From positions 186,001-250,000 of the forward strand of contig JAFVIB010000004.1 in the NCBI GenBank assembly GCA_017474235.1: DNA of 64,000 bases, written 5' to 3'. Each line of letters begins with the position of its first letter. Positions within the stretch are counted from its first letter, which is position 1. The notes beneath the pieces are model-generated. The model ran no database searches, was not told the DNA's origin, and saw nothing but the letters and a program-made list of their open reading frames with translations. The position numbers and the translations under genes were made by a program. Source of the DNA: Alistipes sp. Lineage in GTDB: Bacteria > Bacteroidota > Bacteroidia > Bacteroidales > Rikenellaceae. Below, piece by piece: positions 27,228-35,688 of this stretch.

Positions 27228-27255
27228 CAAAGATACGAAAAAAGTGTTATCTTTG
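27228..27255. promoter_or_regulatory. Symmetric divergent promoter pair, pepE / acpP
   Basis: CAAAGATA (27228-27235, the minus -7 box TATCTTTG for pepE) and TATCTTTG (27248-27255, the plus -7 box for acpP) are separated by exactly 12 bp. The same 8-12-8 layout occurs at 35633-35660 and 50480-50507. Confidence 0.75.
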
Positions 27256-27372
27256 CAGCGATTTGCTTAATAAACTGCAATTCATTGCTACGATTTTCTT
27301 TCGGGAGAGTGGTAGAAATGAGAAGGTTAATAAGTAATGGTATAATAATTGTTTAACTAAAAAAAGAGAATT

Positions 27373-27618
27373 ATGTCAAACATTCAGGAGAGAGTCGTTA
27401 AGACTATCGTAAACAAGTTGGGAGTTAAGGAGTCAGAGGTTGTTCCAGAGGCTTCATTCACTGGTCATCTTGGTGCAGATTCACTCGACAGCGTTGAGTT
27501 GATGATGGATTTCGAGAAGGAGTTTGGTGTTGAGATTCCACAGGAGGTTGCTGAGAATATCCAGACTGTAGGTGATGTTCTCAACTATCTTGAGGAGCAC
27601 AAGGACGAGCTTAAGTAA
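27373..27618 (+). CDS. acpP: Acyl carrier protein
   Basis: ACP carries growing fatty-acyl chains on a phosphopantetheine arm. The 81-residue acidic protein has the attachment serine at position 37 in [12 protein letters not shown]. It is the first gene of acpP-fabF-rnc, a widespread order for fatty-acid synthesis followed by RNase III. The 117-nt leader from the divergent promoter has no obvious fold. Confidence 0.97.
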   Translation: MSNIQERVVKTIVNKLGVKESEVVPEASFTGHLGADSLDSVELMMDFEKEFGVEIPQEVAENIQTVGDVLNYLEEHKDELK

Positions 27619-27659
27619 TTCGTCTTTATTGAATTTGAATTTTAGGTAGTAGTAGGTTT

Positions 27660-27671
27660 AGGAGGGAGAGA
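27660..27671 (+). promoter_or_regulatory. Strong Shine-Dalgarno site before fabF
   Basis: AGGAGG at 27660-27665 lies 6 nt before the fabF ATG, one of only three such sites I noticed in the window. Confidence 0.65.
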
Positions 27672-28925
27672 ATGGAAAAAAGGCGTGTTGTTGTCACAGG
27701 TATTGGTACAATAAACCCGATTGGAAACAATATTGAGGAGTATTTCCATAGCTTAGAGATAGGTACTAGTGGAGCCGATACGATAACAGCCTTCAACGCC
27801 GAGAAGTTCTCCTCTCGAATAGCCTGCCAAGTCAAGAACTTTGACCCGTCGCTCATATTTGAGCGCAAAGAGCTTCGTAAGTACGACCGTTATTCTCAGT
27901 TTGCATTGGTAGCAGCTACCGAGGCGGTTGAGGATGCAGCGTTGGAGCTTGATAAGTTAAATCTTGAGCGCATTGGTGTCGTTTGGGCATCAGGCATTGG
28001 CGGTGTGCAGACCTTCTACGATGAAGTTATGGGCTGGGCTGAGGGTAATGGTACCCCTCGCTTCAGCCCATTCTTTGTGCCTAAGATGATTTCGGACCTT
28101 GCAGCAGGTCACATCTCGCTCAAGTATGGCTTTATGGGTCCTAACTATAGCGTTGTCTCTGCCTGCGCATCATCTAACCACGCAATGATAGACGCTATCA
28201 ATCTTATCAGATTGGGTAAGGCGGATATGATTGTTACAGGAGGTTCGGAGGCTCCTATTGTAGTACCTGCGGTGGGTGGTTTCTCTTCGATGAGAGCTCT
28301 CTCTACCCGCAATGACGACCCTAAGAGTGCTTCACGCCCATTCGATAAGAATCGTGATGGTTTTGTGATTGCTGAGGGTGCAGGTGCACTTATTTTTGAG
28401 GATTATGAGCACGCTGTGGCGCGTGGCGCAAAGATATATTGCGAGGTTGCCGGCAGCGGAATGTCTGCAGATGCCTACCATATGACTGCACCACATCCGG
28501 AAGGAAAGGGTGCTATAATGTCTATGCGTTTGGCTCTTGAGGATGCAGGTTTGAAGGTAACAGATGTTGATTATCTCAACGCTCACGGAACAAGCACGCC
28601 ACTTGGTGACTTGGCTGAGATTGCTGCTGTGCAAGGTTTGTTCGGTGAGCACGCCTATAAGATGAATATCTCTTCAACAAAGTCTATGACCGGTCATCTG
28701 CTCGGTGCTACGGCGGCTGTTGAGGCGTTGGCGTGTGTGTTTGCCATTACAAAGGGTATTGTCCCTCCGACAATTAATGTCGAGGAGGTTGATCCGCAGA
28801 TAGATTCAAAGCTCAATCTTACTATCGGAACTGCTCAGAGACGCGATGTTCGTGTGGCTATGAGTAACACATTTGGTTTCGGTGGTCATAACTCAACTAT
28901 CATCTTCCGAAAGTTAGAGGAGTAA
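27672..28925 (+). CDS. fabF: Beta-ketoacyl-ACP synthase II
   Basis: FabF condenses malonyl-ACP with acyl-ACP during fatty-acid elongation. The 417-residue thiolase-fold enzyme has the complete Cys-His-His triad: Cys165 (SACASSNHAM), His305 (NAHGTSTPLGD) and His342 (MTGHLLGATA). The C-terminal NTFGFGGHNSTIIF is standard. It lies 53 nt after acpP with a clear Shine-Dalgarno sequence, and 14 nt before rnc. Confidence 0.97.
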   Translation: MEKRRVVVTGIGTINPIGNNIEEYFHSLEIGTSGADTITAFNAEKFSSRIACQVKNFDPSLIFERKELRKYDRYSQFALVAATEAVEDAALELDKLNLERIGVVWASGIGGVQTFYDEVMGWAEGNGTPRFSPFFVPKMISDLAAGHISLKYGFMGPNYSVVSACASSNHAMIDAINLIRLGKADMIVTGGSEAPIVVPAVGGFSSMRALSTRNDDPKSASRPFDKNRDGFVIAEGAGALIFEDYEHAVARGAKIYCEVAGSGMSADAYHMTAPHPEGKGAIMSMRLALEDAGLKVTDVDYLNAHGTSTPLGDLAEIAAVQGLFGEHAYKMNISSTKSMTGHLLGATAAVEALACVFAITKGIVPPTINVEEVDPQIDSKLNLTIGTAQRRDVRVAMSNTFGFGGHNSTIIFRKLEE

Positions 28926-28939
28926 AAGATTATATTATT

Positions 28940-29728
28940 GTGATAGATTTTATACTACGCCCGATAAAGCGAAATTTCGGACAAGATAGGGATTACTACC
29001 GAATGGTTGATGATATATTCGGCTTTATTCCGAATAATATCGAATTATATAAATTGGCGCTGATTCATAAATCAGCGTCTATTGTTGTTGATGGTCAGAC
29101 TATAAACAATGAGCGTCTGGAGTTTTTGGGCGATGCTGTTATCGAGAGCGTTACCTCCGACTACCTCTTTATCGAGTATCCGGAGTATGACGAGGGTCGT
29201 TTGACACAGCTCCGCTCAAAGATTGTATCGCGTCAGTCGCTCAACGGTATAGCGAAGAAGATAGGTCTTGATAGATGCGTTATCTGCAATCGCTCGGTAT
29301 CTACATCGCAGAAGCATATCTTCGGAGATGCTTTTGAGGCTATGATGGGTGCTATATATCTCGATCAGGGATACGATTTTGTAAATCGTCTGCTCATCAA
29401 TACCATTTATGCAACCTCGCTCTCGTTGGAGCGGGTCGATGAGGAGGAGACCGATTTTAAGAGCCGCCTTATCGAGTGGGGACAGAAACACCACCATACA
29501 ATCCTCTTTAAGACTAAAGGCGTTGGTAAATCTACCGCCGCAGGAGCGCACTCGTTCCGCAGCGTTGTGCTTATTGACAGCCTTGAGGTCGGACACGGCA
29601 CGGGAGAGTCGAAGAAGGAGGCGGAGCAGTCTGCTGCGCAGTCAGTGGCGACCGAGATGAATGATGAGATTTGCGCTCGGTTGTTGGATAAGTTAGACCG
29701 TTTTGAGGCAACAACAAATAAAGAGTAG
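28940..29728 (+). CDS. rnc: Ribonuclease III
   Basis: RNase III cleaves double-stranded RNA, including rRNA precursors. The 262-residue protein has the catalytic signature ERLEFLGDAVIESVTSDYLF, the second acidic motif FGDAFEAMMGAIYLDQG, and a C-terminal double-stranded-RNA-binding domain (DFKSRLIEWGQKHHH to about residue 245). Translation starts at GTG (28940). About 25 extra residues precede the RNase domain. The stop codon lies inside the stem of a long terminator hairpin. Confidence 0.96.
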   Translation: MIDFILRPIKRNFGQDRDYYRMVDDIFGFIPNNIELYKLALIHKSASIVVDGQTINNERLEFLGDAVIESVTSDYLFIEYPEYDEGRLTQLRSKIVSRQSLNGIAKKIGLDRCVICNRSVSTSQKHIFGDAFEAMMGAIYLDQGYDFVNRLLINTIYATSLSLERVDEEETDFKSRLIEWGQKHHHTILFKTKGVGKSTAAGAHSFRSVVLIDSLEVGHGTGESKKEAEQSAAQSVATEMNDEICARLLDKLDRFEATTNKE

Positions 29729-29751
29729 CAAGTGCTACTCTTTATTTGTTG
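29712..29751 (+). terminator. Long perfect hairpin overlapping the rnc stop
   Basis: An 18-bp perfect stem (arms 29712-29729 and 29734-29751, loop AAGT) includes AAAGAGTAGC / GCTACTCTTT. The same 10-bp stem core recurs in the terminator at 51591-51628. Its placement over the stop codon of RNase III, an enzyme that cuts such duplexes, is notable. Confidence 0.75.
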
Positions 29752-29760
29752 CCCCCCCCC
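29752..29760. repeat. C9 homopolymer (G9 on the minus strand)
   Basis: Nine consecutive C residues lie between the rnc hairpin and the stop codon of the minus-strand DUF3127 gene. It is outside both coding frames, so slippage would not change either protein. Confidence 0.9.
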
Positions 29761-30147
29761 TTAGAATGGCAGGTCATCAACCTCCTGCGCGCCTTGAGCA
29801 TATATAGGCTCTTCGGTCTGCATCGGAGCATTGTATGCCGGAGGATTAACGCCACCGGCAGGTGTTGGCGGAGCCTGAACTGTCGGAACAATTCTCCACG
29901 CACGGACATCTGTGTACCACTTGCCGTTATACTCACGCGACTCTACATCGATAGATACTGTATATTCTGCACCGACGGTGAGGCGAGCAACCTCCTCGGG
30001 CTTGTTGAAGAATGTAACACAGACCTTACGAGGATATTGTGACTGACTCTTCATATCAAAGATAACCTCCTGACGCTGCCAAGCTCCACGAGCCGACTGA
30101 CCACTTGTCGGAGGCATAATTCTAAAAACAGTTCCTTCAAATTCCAT
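29761..30147 (-). CDS. DUF3127 protein with an SSB-like acidic C-terminal tip
   Basis: This matches the DUF3127 family found in Bacteroidetes. The core (residues 1-85; MEFEGTVFRIMPPTSGQSAR, QEVIFDMKSQSQYPRKVCVT, YTVSIDVESREYNGKWYTDV) looks like an OB fold. A Pro/Gly-rich linker follows and the protein ends EVDDLPF. That acidic-hydrophobic tip closely resembles the DDxPF tail by which single-stranded DNA-binding protein recruits partners. A role in DNA or RNA binding is therefore likely but unproven. It has its own promoter about 30 nt upstream and no operon partners. Confidence 0.9.
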   Translation of the reverse strand: MEFEGTVFRIMPPTSGQSARGAWQRQEVIFDMKSQSQYPRKVCVTFFNKPEEVARLTVGAEYTVSIDVESREYNGKWYTDVRAWRIVPTVQAPPTPAGGVNPPAYNAPMQTEEPIYAQGAQEVDDLPF

Positions 30148-30174
30148 ATTCTATATAGTATTAATTTCTAAAAG

Positions 30175-30182
30175 CAAAGTTA
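30175..30182 (-). promoter_or_regulatory. Promoter -7 box of the DUF3127 gene
   Basis: On the minus strand TAACTTTG (plus CAAAGTTA) lies 27 nt before the ATG at 30147. Confidence 0.7.
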
Positions 30183-30240
30183 GTGAATTTTGTATAAAAA
30201 ACAAAGAGAAAGAAAATTACTTTTCCTTCTCTCTACTCAG

Positions 30241-30324
30241 TGCCCAGGACGAGACTCGAACTCACACGGACTAATGTCCACTACCCCCTCAAAGTAGCGT
30301 GTCTACCAATTCCACCACCTGGGC
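30241..30324 (-). tRNA. tRNA-Leu (anticodon GAG)
   Basis: An 84-nt class II tRNA on the minus strand. The acceptor stem is GCCCAGG/CCTGGGC with discriminator A. The anticodon stem CTACT/GGTAG encloses the loop TTGAGGG, giving GAG (reads CTC and CTT). A long variable arm and a normal T-arm (GAGTTCGAGTCTC) are present. The 3' CCA is not encoded. Confidence 0.95.
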
Positions 30325-30331
30325 AATACAG

Positions 30332-30363
30332 CCGCTATCTTTCTCAATAGCGGTGCAAAGATA
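30332..30363 (-). promoter_or_regulatory. tRNA-Leu promoter and leader hairpin
   Basis: On the minus strand TATCTTTG (plus CAAAGATA 30356-30363) is followed by a hairpin CCGCTAT-N8-ATAGCGG (30333-30354) just before the tRNA 5' end. The hairpin may mark the precursor for processing. Confidence 0.6.
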
Positions 30364-30404
30364 TGGCAAAAAAATTACTCCTGCAAACTTTTTTGCCAAA
30401 AAAA

Positions 30405-32282
30405 TCAAATTTTCTCAATAATCGCCCTTAAAATGCCCTCCGCATCGTATCCGCAGAGCGAATATAGCTCCGCAGGAGTGCCCTGTTCGATAAATGTATC
30501 GGCTATTCCGAGGTTTTTAATGCTCTTGTGGATGTTGTTGTCCGATAGTAGTTTGATTATCGCCTCGCCAACTCCCCCGCGCAATACACCATCTTCAACG
30601 GTGATAATTCGGTCAAACTGTTTACCCACCTCGATTATCAGTTCGCTATCCAAAGGCTTGGCGTAGCGTAAATCATATACAGCAACACTTACACCCTCTT
30701 GCTCTGCTGCTACAGCTGCTTCGAGAGCAGATGCGCAAGGCTTTCCAAGAGCCAATATAGCCACATCGTTACCCTCTCTGAGTACTCGACCCTTGCCTAT
30801 TGGCAGATTTTCAAACTCTTTGTCTCGCCACTCTACACCCATACCACTACCGCGAGGATAGCGAATAGCAAATGGTGTTGCACTATGTAGGGCTGTATAT
30901 AGCAGATTGCGCAACTCAAGTTCATCGCTCGGAGCTGCCACAACCATATTCGGGATACAACAGAGATATGCTAAATCGAACACTCCGTGGTGGGTTGCTC
31001 CATCCTCACCAACGATACCTCCGCGGTCTAAACAGAGTACCACCGGAAGATTTTGCAGTGCTACATCGTGTATAATATTGTCGTATGCACGCTGCATAAA
31101 TGTCGAATAGATATTACAGAATGGCACTTGACCTGCCGAGGCGAGACCAGCCGAGAAGGTCACGGCGTGAGCCTCTGCAATGCCGACATCGAAGCATCGC
31201 TCAGGCATTGCTGCCATCATAATATTCATCGAACAGCCGGTAGGCATTGCCGGAGTGACTCCTACAACGCGATTATCGCTCTTTGCAAGTTCAAGCAGCG
31301 TATGACCAAAGACATCCTGATAACGGTCGCGGTCGGTTGCCTGCTTAATTCTCTCGCCCGTGTCGGGATTAAACTTACCCGGGGCGTGCCATACAGGCAG
31401 ATTCTGCTCTGCCGGACGGTAGCCGTGCCCCTTTGTTGTAATTACATGGAGCAACTTCGGAGAGCGAATATCTTTCAGTGCAGTGAGCGTGCGGACAAGG
31501 TGCTTCACATCGTGTCCATCTACGCGACCGAAGTATCTGAAACCGAAACTCTCAAAGAGGTTGCTATTCTGCATCAACCCGTGCTTGATGGCATTGCCCA
31601 TCTTTCGACAGAGTCGCAGTACCGGTGGTGTGTATGAGAGTAGCGACCATAACCCCTGCTTGAAGCGGTTGTATGAGCGCGAGGTGGACATACGGAGCAG
31701 ATAGTTATTTAGCGCACCTGTAGCACGGTCTATCGCCATATTGTTGTCATTGAGAATTACAAGCAGGTCGTTATTCTTATCTGCACCTGCATTGTTAAGT
31801 CCCTCAAAAGCCAAACCTCCGGTCATAGAGCCGTCTCCGATAACGGCTATCGACTTGAAACTCTCGCCACGCAGTCTTGCCGCCTGCACCATACCGAGGG
31901 CTGCCGAGATAGATACCGAGGCGTGACCCGCTCCAAAGGCGTCATACTCACTCTCTGCCATACGCGGGAAACCACTAATGCCGTTCAACTTACGATTATT
32001 ACAGAAGGCGTCGCGGCGAGCGGTGATAATTTTGTGTGCATAGGCTTGATGACCCACATCCCACACAAGTTTGTCGGTAGGGGTGTCATATACATAATGG
32101 ACAGCCACGGCAATCTCTACCGCTCCCAAAGAGGAGGCGAGATGTCCGGGGTTTTTTGCACACTGCTCGATAATATACCTACGCACCTCCTCGCAGTAGT
32201 GTGGCAGCTGGTCAATCGACAGCTTGCGTAAATCGGCTGGGGAGTTTACCTGATAGAGATATTTGTACTCAATTTGTGTCAT
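30405..32282 (-). CDS. dxs: 1-deoxy-D-xylulose-5-phosphate synthase
   Basis: DXS condenses pyruvate and glyceraldehyde-3-phosphate, the first step of the MEP isoprenoid pathway, using thiamine diphosphate. The 625-residue protein contains DVGHQAYAHKI (active-site His), the TPP motif GDGSMTGGLAFEGLNNAG, LNDNNMAI, and the transketolase-like middle and C-terminal domains (RGGIVGEDGATHHGVFDLAY). Full length. It lies 13 nt after tamL in a dapF-tamL-dxs transcript. Confidence 0.97.
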   Translation of the reverse strand: MTQIEYKYLYQVNSPADLRKLSIDQLPHYCEEVRRYIIEQCAKNPGHLASSLGAVEIAVAVHYVYDTPTDKLVWDVGHQAYAHKIITARRDAFCNNRKLNGISGFPRMAESEYDAFGAGHASVSISAALGMVQAARLRGESFKSIAVIGDGSMTGGLAFEGLNNAGADKNNDLLVILNDNNMAIDRATGALNNYLLRMSTSRSYNRFKQGLWSLLSYTPPVLRLCRKMGNAIKHGLMQNSNLFESFGFRYFGRVDGHDVKHLVRTLTALKDIRSPKLLHVITTKGHGYRPAEQNLPVWHAPGKFNPDTGERIKQATDRDRYQDVFGHTLLELAKSDNRVVGVTPAMPTGCSMNIMMAAMPERCFDVGIAEAHAVTFSAGLASAGQVPFCNIYSTFMQRAYDNIIHDVALQNLPVVLCLDRGGIVGEDGATHHGVFDLAYLCCIPNMVVAAPSDELELRNLLYTALHSATPFAIRYPRGSGMGVEWRDKEFENLPIGKGRVLREGNDVAILALGKPCASALEAAVAAEQEGVSVAVYDLRYAKPLDSELIIEVGKQFDRIITVEDGVLRGGVGEAIIKLLSDNNIHKSIKNLGIADTFIEQGTPAELYSLCGYDAEGILRAIIEKI

Positions 32283-32295
32283 CGCAGTTCATTTT

Positions 32296-34668
32296 TTAGA
32301 ATGGGTAGCCTACGCCGAAGTTCAGAGAGGTATTCTTCCACTTGAAGTTGTGAATCCACCTCTCGCCAACGGGTTTGTTAGGGTTGTGTAGCTGAATACC
32401 CCAATCGAGGCGTAAGATTGCAAATTTTATATCTAATCGGATACCGACACCGGTATTGAAACCCAACTGCTTGTAGAAGTCCTTGAAGTGGAATACAGAG
32501 CTGTCCGGATACTCGACCCCATTATGACCCATATACCAAATGTTACCCAAGTCGAGGAATGTTGCGCCGTGGAACATACCCCATATAGGGAAGCGGAACT
32601 CGAGGTTTGCCTCCAACTTCATATCTCCCAACTGCGTAGGATAGACAACATTCTCAGGCAGAGGACTTGAGCCCGGTCCGAGTGTACGCGGAGCCCAACC
32701 TCTCATACTATTACTACCGCCGGCATAGAACATACGGTCAAACGGTATAGCCTGCGAGTTGCCGTAAGCCACACCGAAACCTGCATACAATCGACCCGCT
32801 ATGGCGCACTTCTCGCCGAGCATAATGCGCTGTGAGGCATTTATATCTGCGCGGAAGTACTGAGAGTAGCGGATACCGAGCAGATTGTAGTAACTCTCGC
32901 CGGCAACAGGCTTTGCAAAGAGGTGAGCCAAGGCATCGACAGTATTTCCGGCAAGTTCGGCATTGATGCGGATAAGCGTCTGGTTGAGTGAACTCTCTGC
33001 ACGCGGATTGTTGTATGTGTATGAGCCGGATAGTCCGACAATGAGCTGTGATTCATAACTACGCTTGAGATACTCGTTTTGCAGCGAGTTGAAGTAATCC
33101 TCATTGATATATCCGACATTTACCCAGTTGATACTTATCGGTCGGACTACAAACGATGAGTTTGAGAAGTTGCGCCAAGAGTATGACCATACAATACTCG
33201 ACAAATCGCGGCGATAGTATGGGCGATTTTGGTAGTTGTACGAAATCTCAAATCGGGTTTTAGGTGTATTGATACGATTCAAGCCCGATGTACGCAGAAG
33301 TAGGAAGCGAGGGAACGACAATCCTGCCGACACTCCTAACTCAAGGGCGTCACGACGCAGTGCATCGGGAGCCTTCATATACTCGTAACCGACCGTTCCG
33401 GTAATCTCAAGCAACTCTGCACCACGGAAGATATTTCTGTTCTGATAACCCAAAATAGCCTTTAGCCCATAGAAACTCGATGTCGTTGAGCCCTCAAGCT
33501 CTGCCTTTATGCTCTGTTTGAGCGATGGAGTGCAGAATATATTGCAGTCGAGGTATCTCTCGCGGGTGTAGTTGAGCAGAATGGAGTCAGAGCCACCAAC
33601 ATAGGTGAGGTAGTTCTTCGCCGAGAGTGAATCGGGAACCTCTGTAAAGGTCACTCGGGCACTCTTAAAGCCCATTTGCAACAGATTGTTGTATGCTCGC
33701 TGCACTAACGAGTGGTTATATATAGCACCCGAGTAGAGTGGTATTGCCGGGCGTAACACCTTTGGGCGGATATATGGCTGTTTGCCGTCAAATAGCACCT
33801 CTAAGCCTTTATAGCTTACTGAATCTATAGCAAATGGCTGGCTATTATTCATTCGGTTGCCGATAGCATTGTAGCCCGGGGTGATGCCTATATTTCGCAG
33901 ACGATAAACGGCGTTATTGTCATATATTGCCTCTCCGCGGGATGTATAACCCGATAGTTTCTGCTTGATAATCATAGTCAGAGCCACGCGATTCTTCTGC
34001 TGAAGAGTATCGGCAATATAGCTGATGTTGTTTATCGAGAAGCTGTAATAACCCCTCTCCTTGAGCATCGCCGCAATACGCTCTCGCTCGGCATCAAGAG
34101 TGGCTATATTAAATACATCGCCCTTGTGAATCAGACAATTGACCGTGTCGGGTAACAAAATAGGCTCTAAGAATCGGTCGCGGAAGTTGTATCTGATAGT
34201 GTCAATAATGTATGGCTGATTCTGCTTTACGGCGTATGTAACTTTAGCCCTCTTCTTGCGATAGGTGGTATCGACCTTGTAGCCTACCGTTGAGGCAAAG
34301 TAACCGCGCGAGTCGAGATATATCTTCAGATTGTCGGCAGACTTGTCGGTCTCGTTGTTGTCAAGCAGAACAGGCTCCTCGCCAATTTTACGCTTGAGGT
34401 TGTTCCACCAATTGTCCTTCTCGGGGTTGGCAAGGTTGTACATCTGCACATAGAAATTTGTACCCAAGAAGTGCTTGTTAGGTGTCTGACGGATATATTT
34501 GTAGAGGTCCTCGTAGGTAATGCGCTCCGAGCGGGCAACACTCTTGTCGGTCTCTATATTGACCTTTTGTAGCAGATACGACCCCTCCGGCAGGTTGCGC
34601 GTAACGCTACACGACGATAGCACTACCGCCGCCACAACTGCTATAAGTATGGTCGTAAATCTTTTCAT
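32296..34668 (-). CDS. tamL: Omp85-family outer-membrane lipoprotein (TamL-type)
   Basis: The 790-residue protein starts with a lipoprotein signal (VLSSC, Cys20). POTRA-like domains follow (to about residue 380; for example RIAAMLKERGYYSFSINNI). A 16-strand-type Omp85 beta-barrel follows, including the FYAGGSNSMRGWAPRTLG segment with the conserved RGW lid-lock motif. In Bacteroidetes, lipidated TamA-like proteins called TamL work with TamB in outer-membrane assembly; that partner is not in this window. The protein ends in Phe (FGVGYPF), as usual for barrel proteins. Confidence 0.9.
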   Translation of the reverse strand: MKRFTTILIAVVAAVVLSSCSVTRNLPEGSYLLQKVNIETDKSVARSERITYEDLYKYIRQTPNKHFLGTNFYVQMYNLANPEKDNWWNNLKRKIGEEPVLLDNNETDKSADNLKIYLDSRGYFASTVGYKVDTTYRKKRAKVTYAVKQNQPYIIDTIRYNFRDRFLEPILLPDTVNCLIHKGDVFNIATLDAERERIAAMLKERGYYSFSINNISYIADTLQQKNRVALTMIIKQKLSGYTSRGEAIYDNNAVYRLRNIGITPGYNAIGNRMNNSQPFAIDSVSYKGLEVLFDGKQPYIRPKVLRPAIPLYSGAIYNHSLVQRAYNNLLQMGFKSARVTFTEVPDSLSAKNYLTYVGGSDSILLNYTRERYLDCNIFCTPSLKQSIKAELEGSTTSSFYGLKAILGYQNRNIFRGAELLEITGTVGYEYMKAPDALRRDALELGVSAGLSFPRFLLLRTSGLNRINTPKTRFEISYNYQNRPYYRRDLSSIVWSYSWRNFSNSSFVVRPISINWVNVGYINEDYFNSLQNEYLKRSYESQLIVGLSGSYTYNNPRAESSLNQTLIRINAELAGNTVDALAHLFAKPVAGESYYNLLGIRYSQYFRADINASQRIMLGEKCAIAGRLYAGFGVAYGNSQAIPFDRMFYAGGSNSMRGWAPRTLGPGSSPLPENVVYPTQLGDMKLEANLEFRFPIWGMFHGATFLDLGNIWYMGHNGVEYPDSSVFHFKDFYKQLGFNTGVGIRLDIKFAILRLDWGIQLHNPNKPVGERWIHNFKWKNTSLNFGVGYPF

Positions 34669-35604
34669 CTATCTGCTCTCCAAAAATCCTTGCCAAGCCT
34701 CTATCTCGGCTGTGATAACCTCCGCAGTCTCAAATGCAAAACCTTTGCCGATAACTTCGACCGTTCCACGCTCTGTAAATGAGGCGTTACCGATAAGGGT
34801 TGTCTTTAGACCCTCCTTGCGGCTGCATATACAGCGCACTGCACCACCTCTGTTCTCGACAGCAATCTCGCTATCGTAGCTGCACAACCCCAAAAGGGCA
34901 GCTGTCGTTGCAGAGCTTGTCATAGCTGTTCCGCACGAAGGGGTTATGCCTGCTCCGCGCTCAAAGGTAGTGACAAAGATGTGATTTGTACCACGATGCT
35001 CCACAAGGCTGATATTTACGCCATTTGGGAATATGTTTTTGAGAGTTTTTACCCTCTTGCCAAGCTGCTCAAGCAGTTGAATGTCTATCTTTTCGACCAC
35101 CGAGATAATATGTGGATTGCCGACCGATATCGCGGTCCAGCGAAGAGTTGGATGCAGCGGCTCGATTACACTATCAATAAAACAGCCATCGGCAGAAGGT
35201 GTCATTAGAAAGTCGTCACTCCAAAGTCGAACCCCTATTTGTACTCCGTAAGTAGGAATTGAACCGTATATCGGAGCATATCGCGCCGTAGGATAGACCT
35301 TTCCGCCTGAAGTGAGGTCAAAATGGTCACAGCCTATGTAACTCTCTGCCAAGCGAGCCACGCAACGAATACCATTGCCGCACATCTCCGCCTCCGAGCC
35401 GTCGGGGTTAAACATCCGCATACCATACAGACTGTTGCTATCTCTTACAAGCAGCAGTATGCCGTCTGCCCCGATACCGTTATTGCGGTCACACACAGCT
35501 ATAGAGAGCGAATCTAACGCTATCCCCTCCATATTTTGAGCTACAGCATCAAACATTACAAACTCATTTCCTGAGCCGTGACACTTTATATAGTCTAACT
35601 TCAT
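34669..35604 (-). CDS. dapF: Diaminopimelate epimerase
   Basis: DapF interconverts LL- and meso-diaminopimelate for lysine and peptidoglycan synthesis. Both catalytic cysteines are present: Cys75 in EMCGNGIRC and Cys224 in GITPSCGTAM. The 311 residues are longer than typical (about 275), with extra length between the two halves and at the C-terminus. Its stop directly abuts the tamL start, so the two are co-transcribed from half of the symmetric divergent promoter at 35633-35660. Confidence 0.93.
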   Translation of the reverse strand: MKLDYIKCHGSGNEFVMFDAVAQNMEGIALDSLSIAVCDRNNGIGADGILLLVRDSNSLYGMRMFNPDGSEAEMCGNGIRCVARLAESYIGCDHFDLTSGGKVYPTARYAPIYGSIPTYGVQIGVRLWSDDFLMTPSADGCFIDSVIEPLHPTLRWTAISVGNPHIISVVEKIDIQLLEQLGKRVKTLKNIFPNGVNISLVEHRGTNHIFVTTFERGAGITPSCGTAMTSSATTAALLGLCSYDSEIAVENRGGAVRCICSRKEGLKTTLIGNASFTERGTVEVIGKGFAFETAEVITAEIEAWQGFLESR

Positions 35605-35632
35605 CCTTGTATAAAAGTGTATATAAATCGTT

Positions 35633-35660
35633 CAAAGTTACACATTTTTTCGTAACTTTG
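35633..35660. promoter_or_regulatory. Symmetric divergent promoter pair, dapF / hydrolase
   Basis: CAAAGTTA (35633-35640, minus -7 box for dapF) and TAACTTTG (35653-35660, plus -7 box) are separated by exactly 12 bp and are perfect reverse complements of each other. Confidence 0.75.
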
Positions 35661-35688
35661 GCTCTTGAAAAGGATAAATAAGAGCATT

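Noticed and set aside
29752-29760. C9 tract as a phase-variation switch
   Set aside because: It lies after both stop codons, so length changes would not alter either protein; it could at most affect the hairpin or 3' end.
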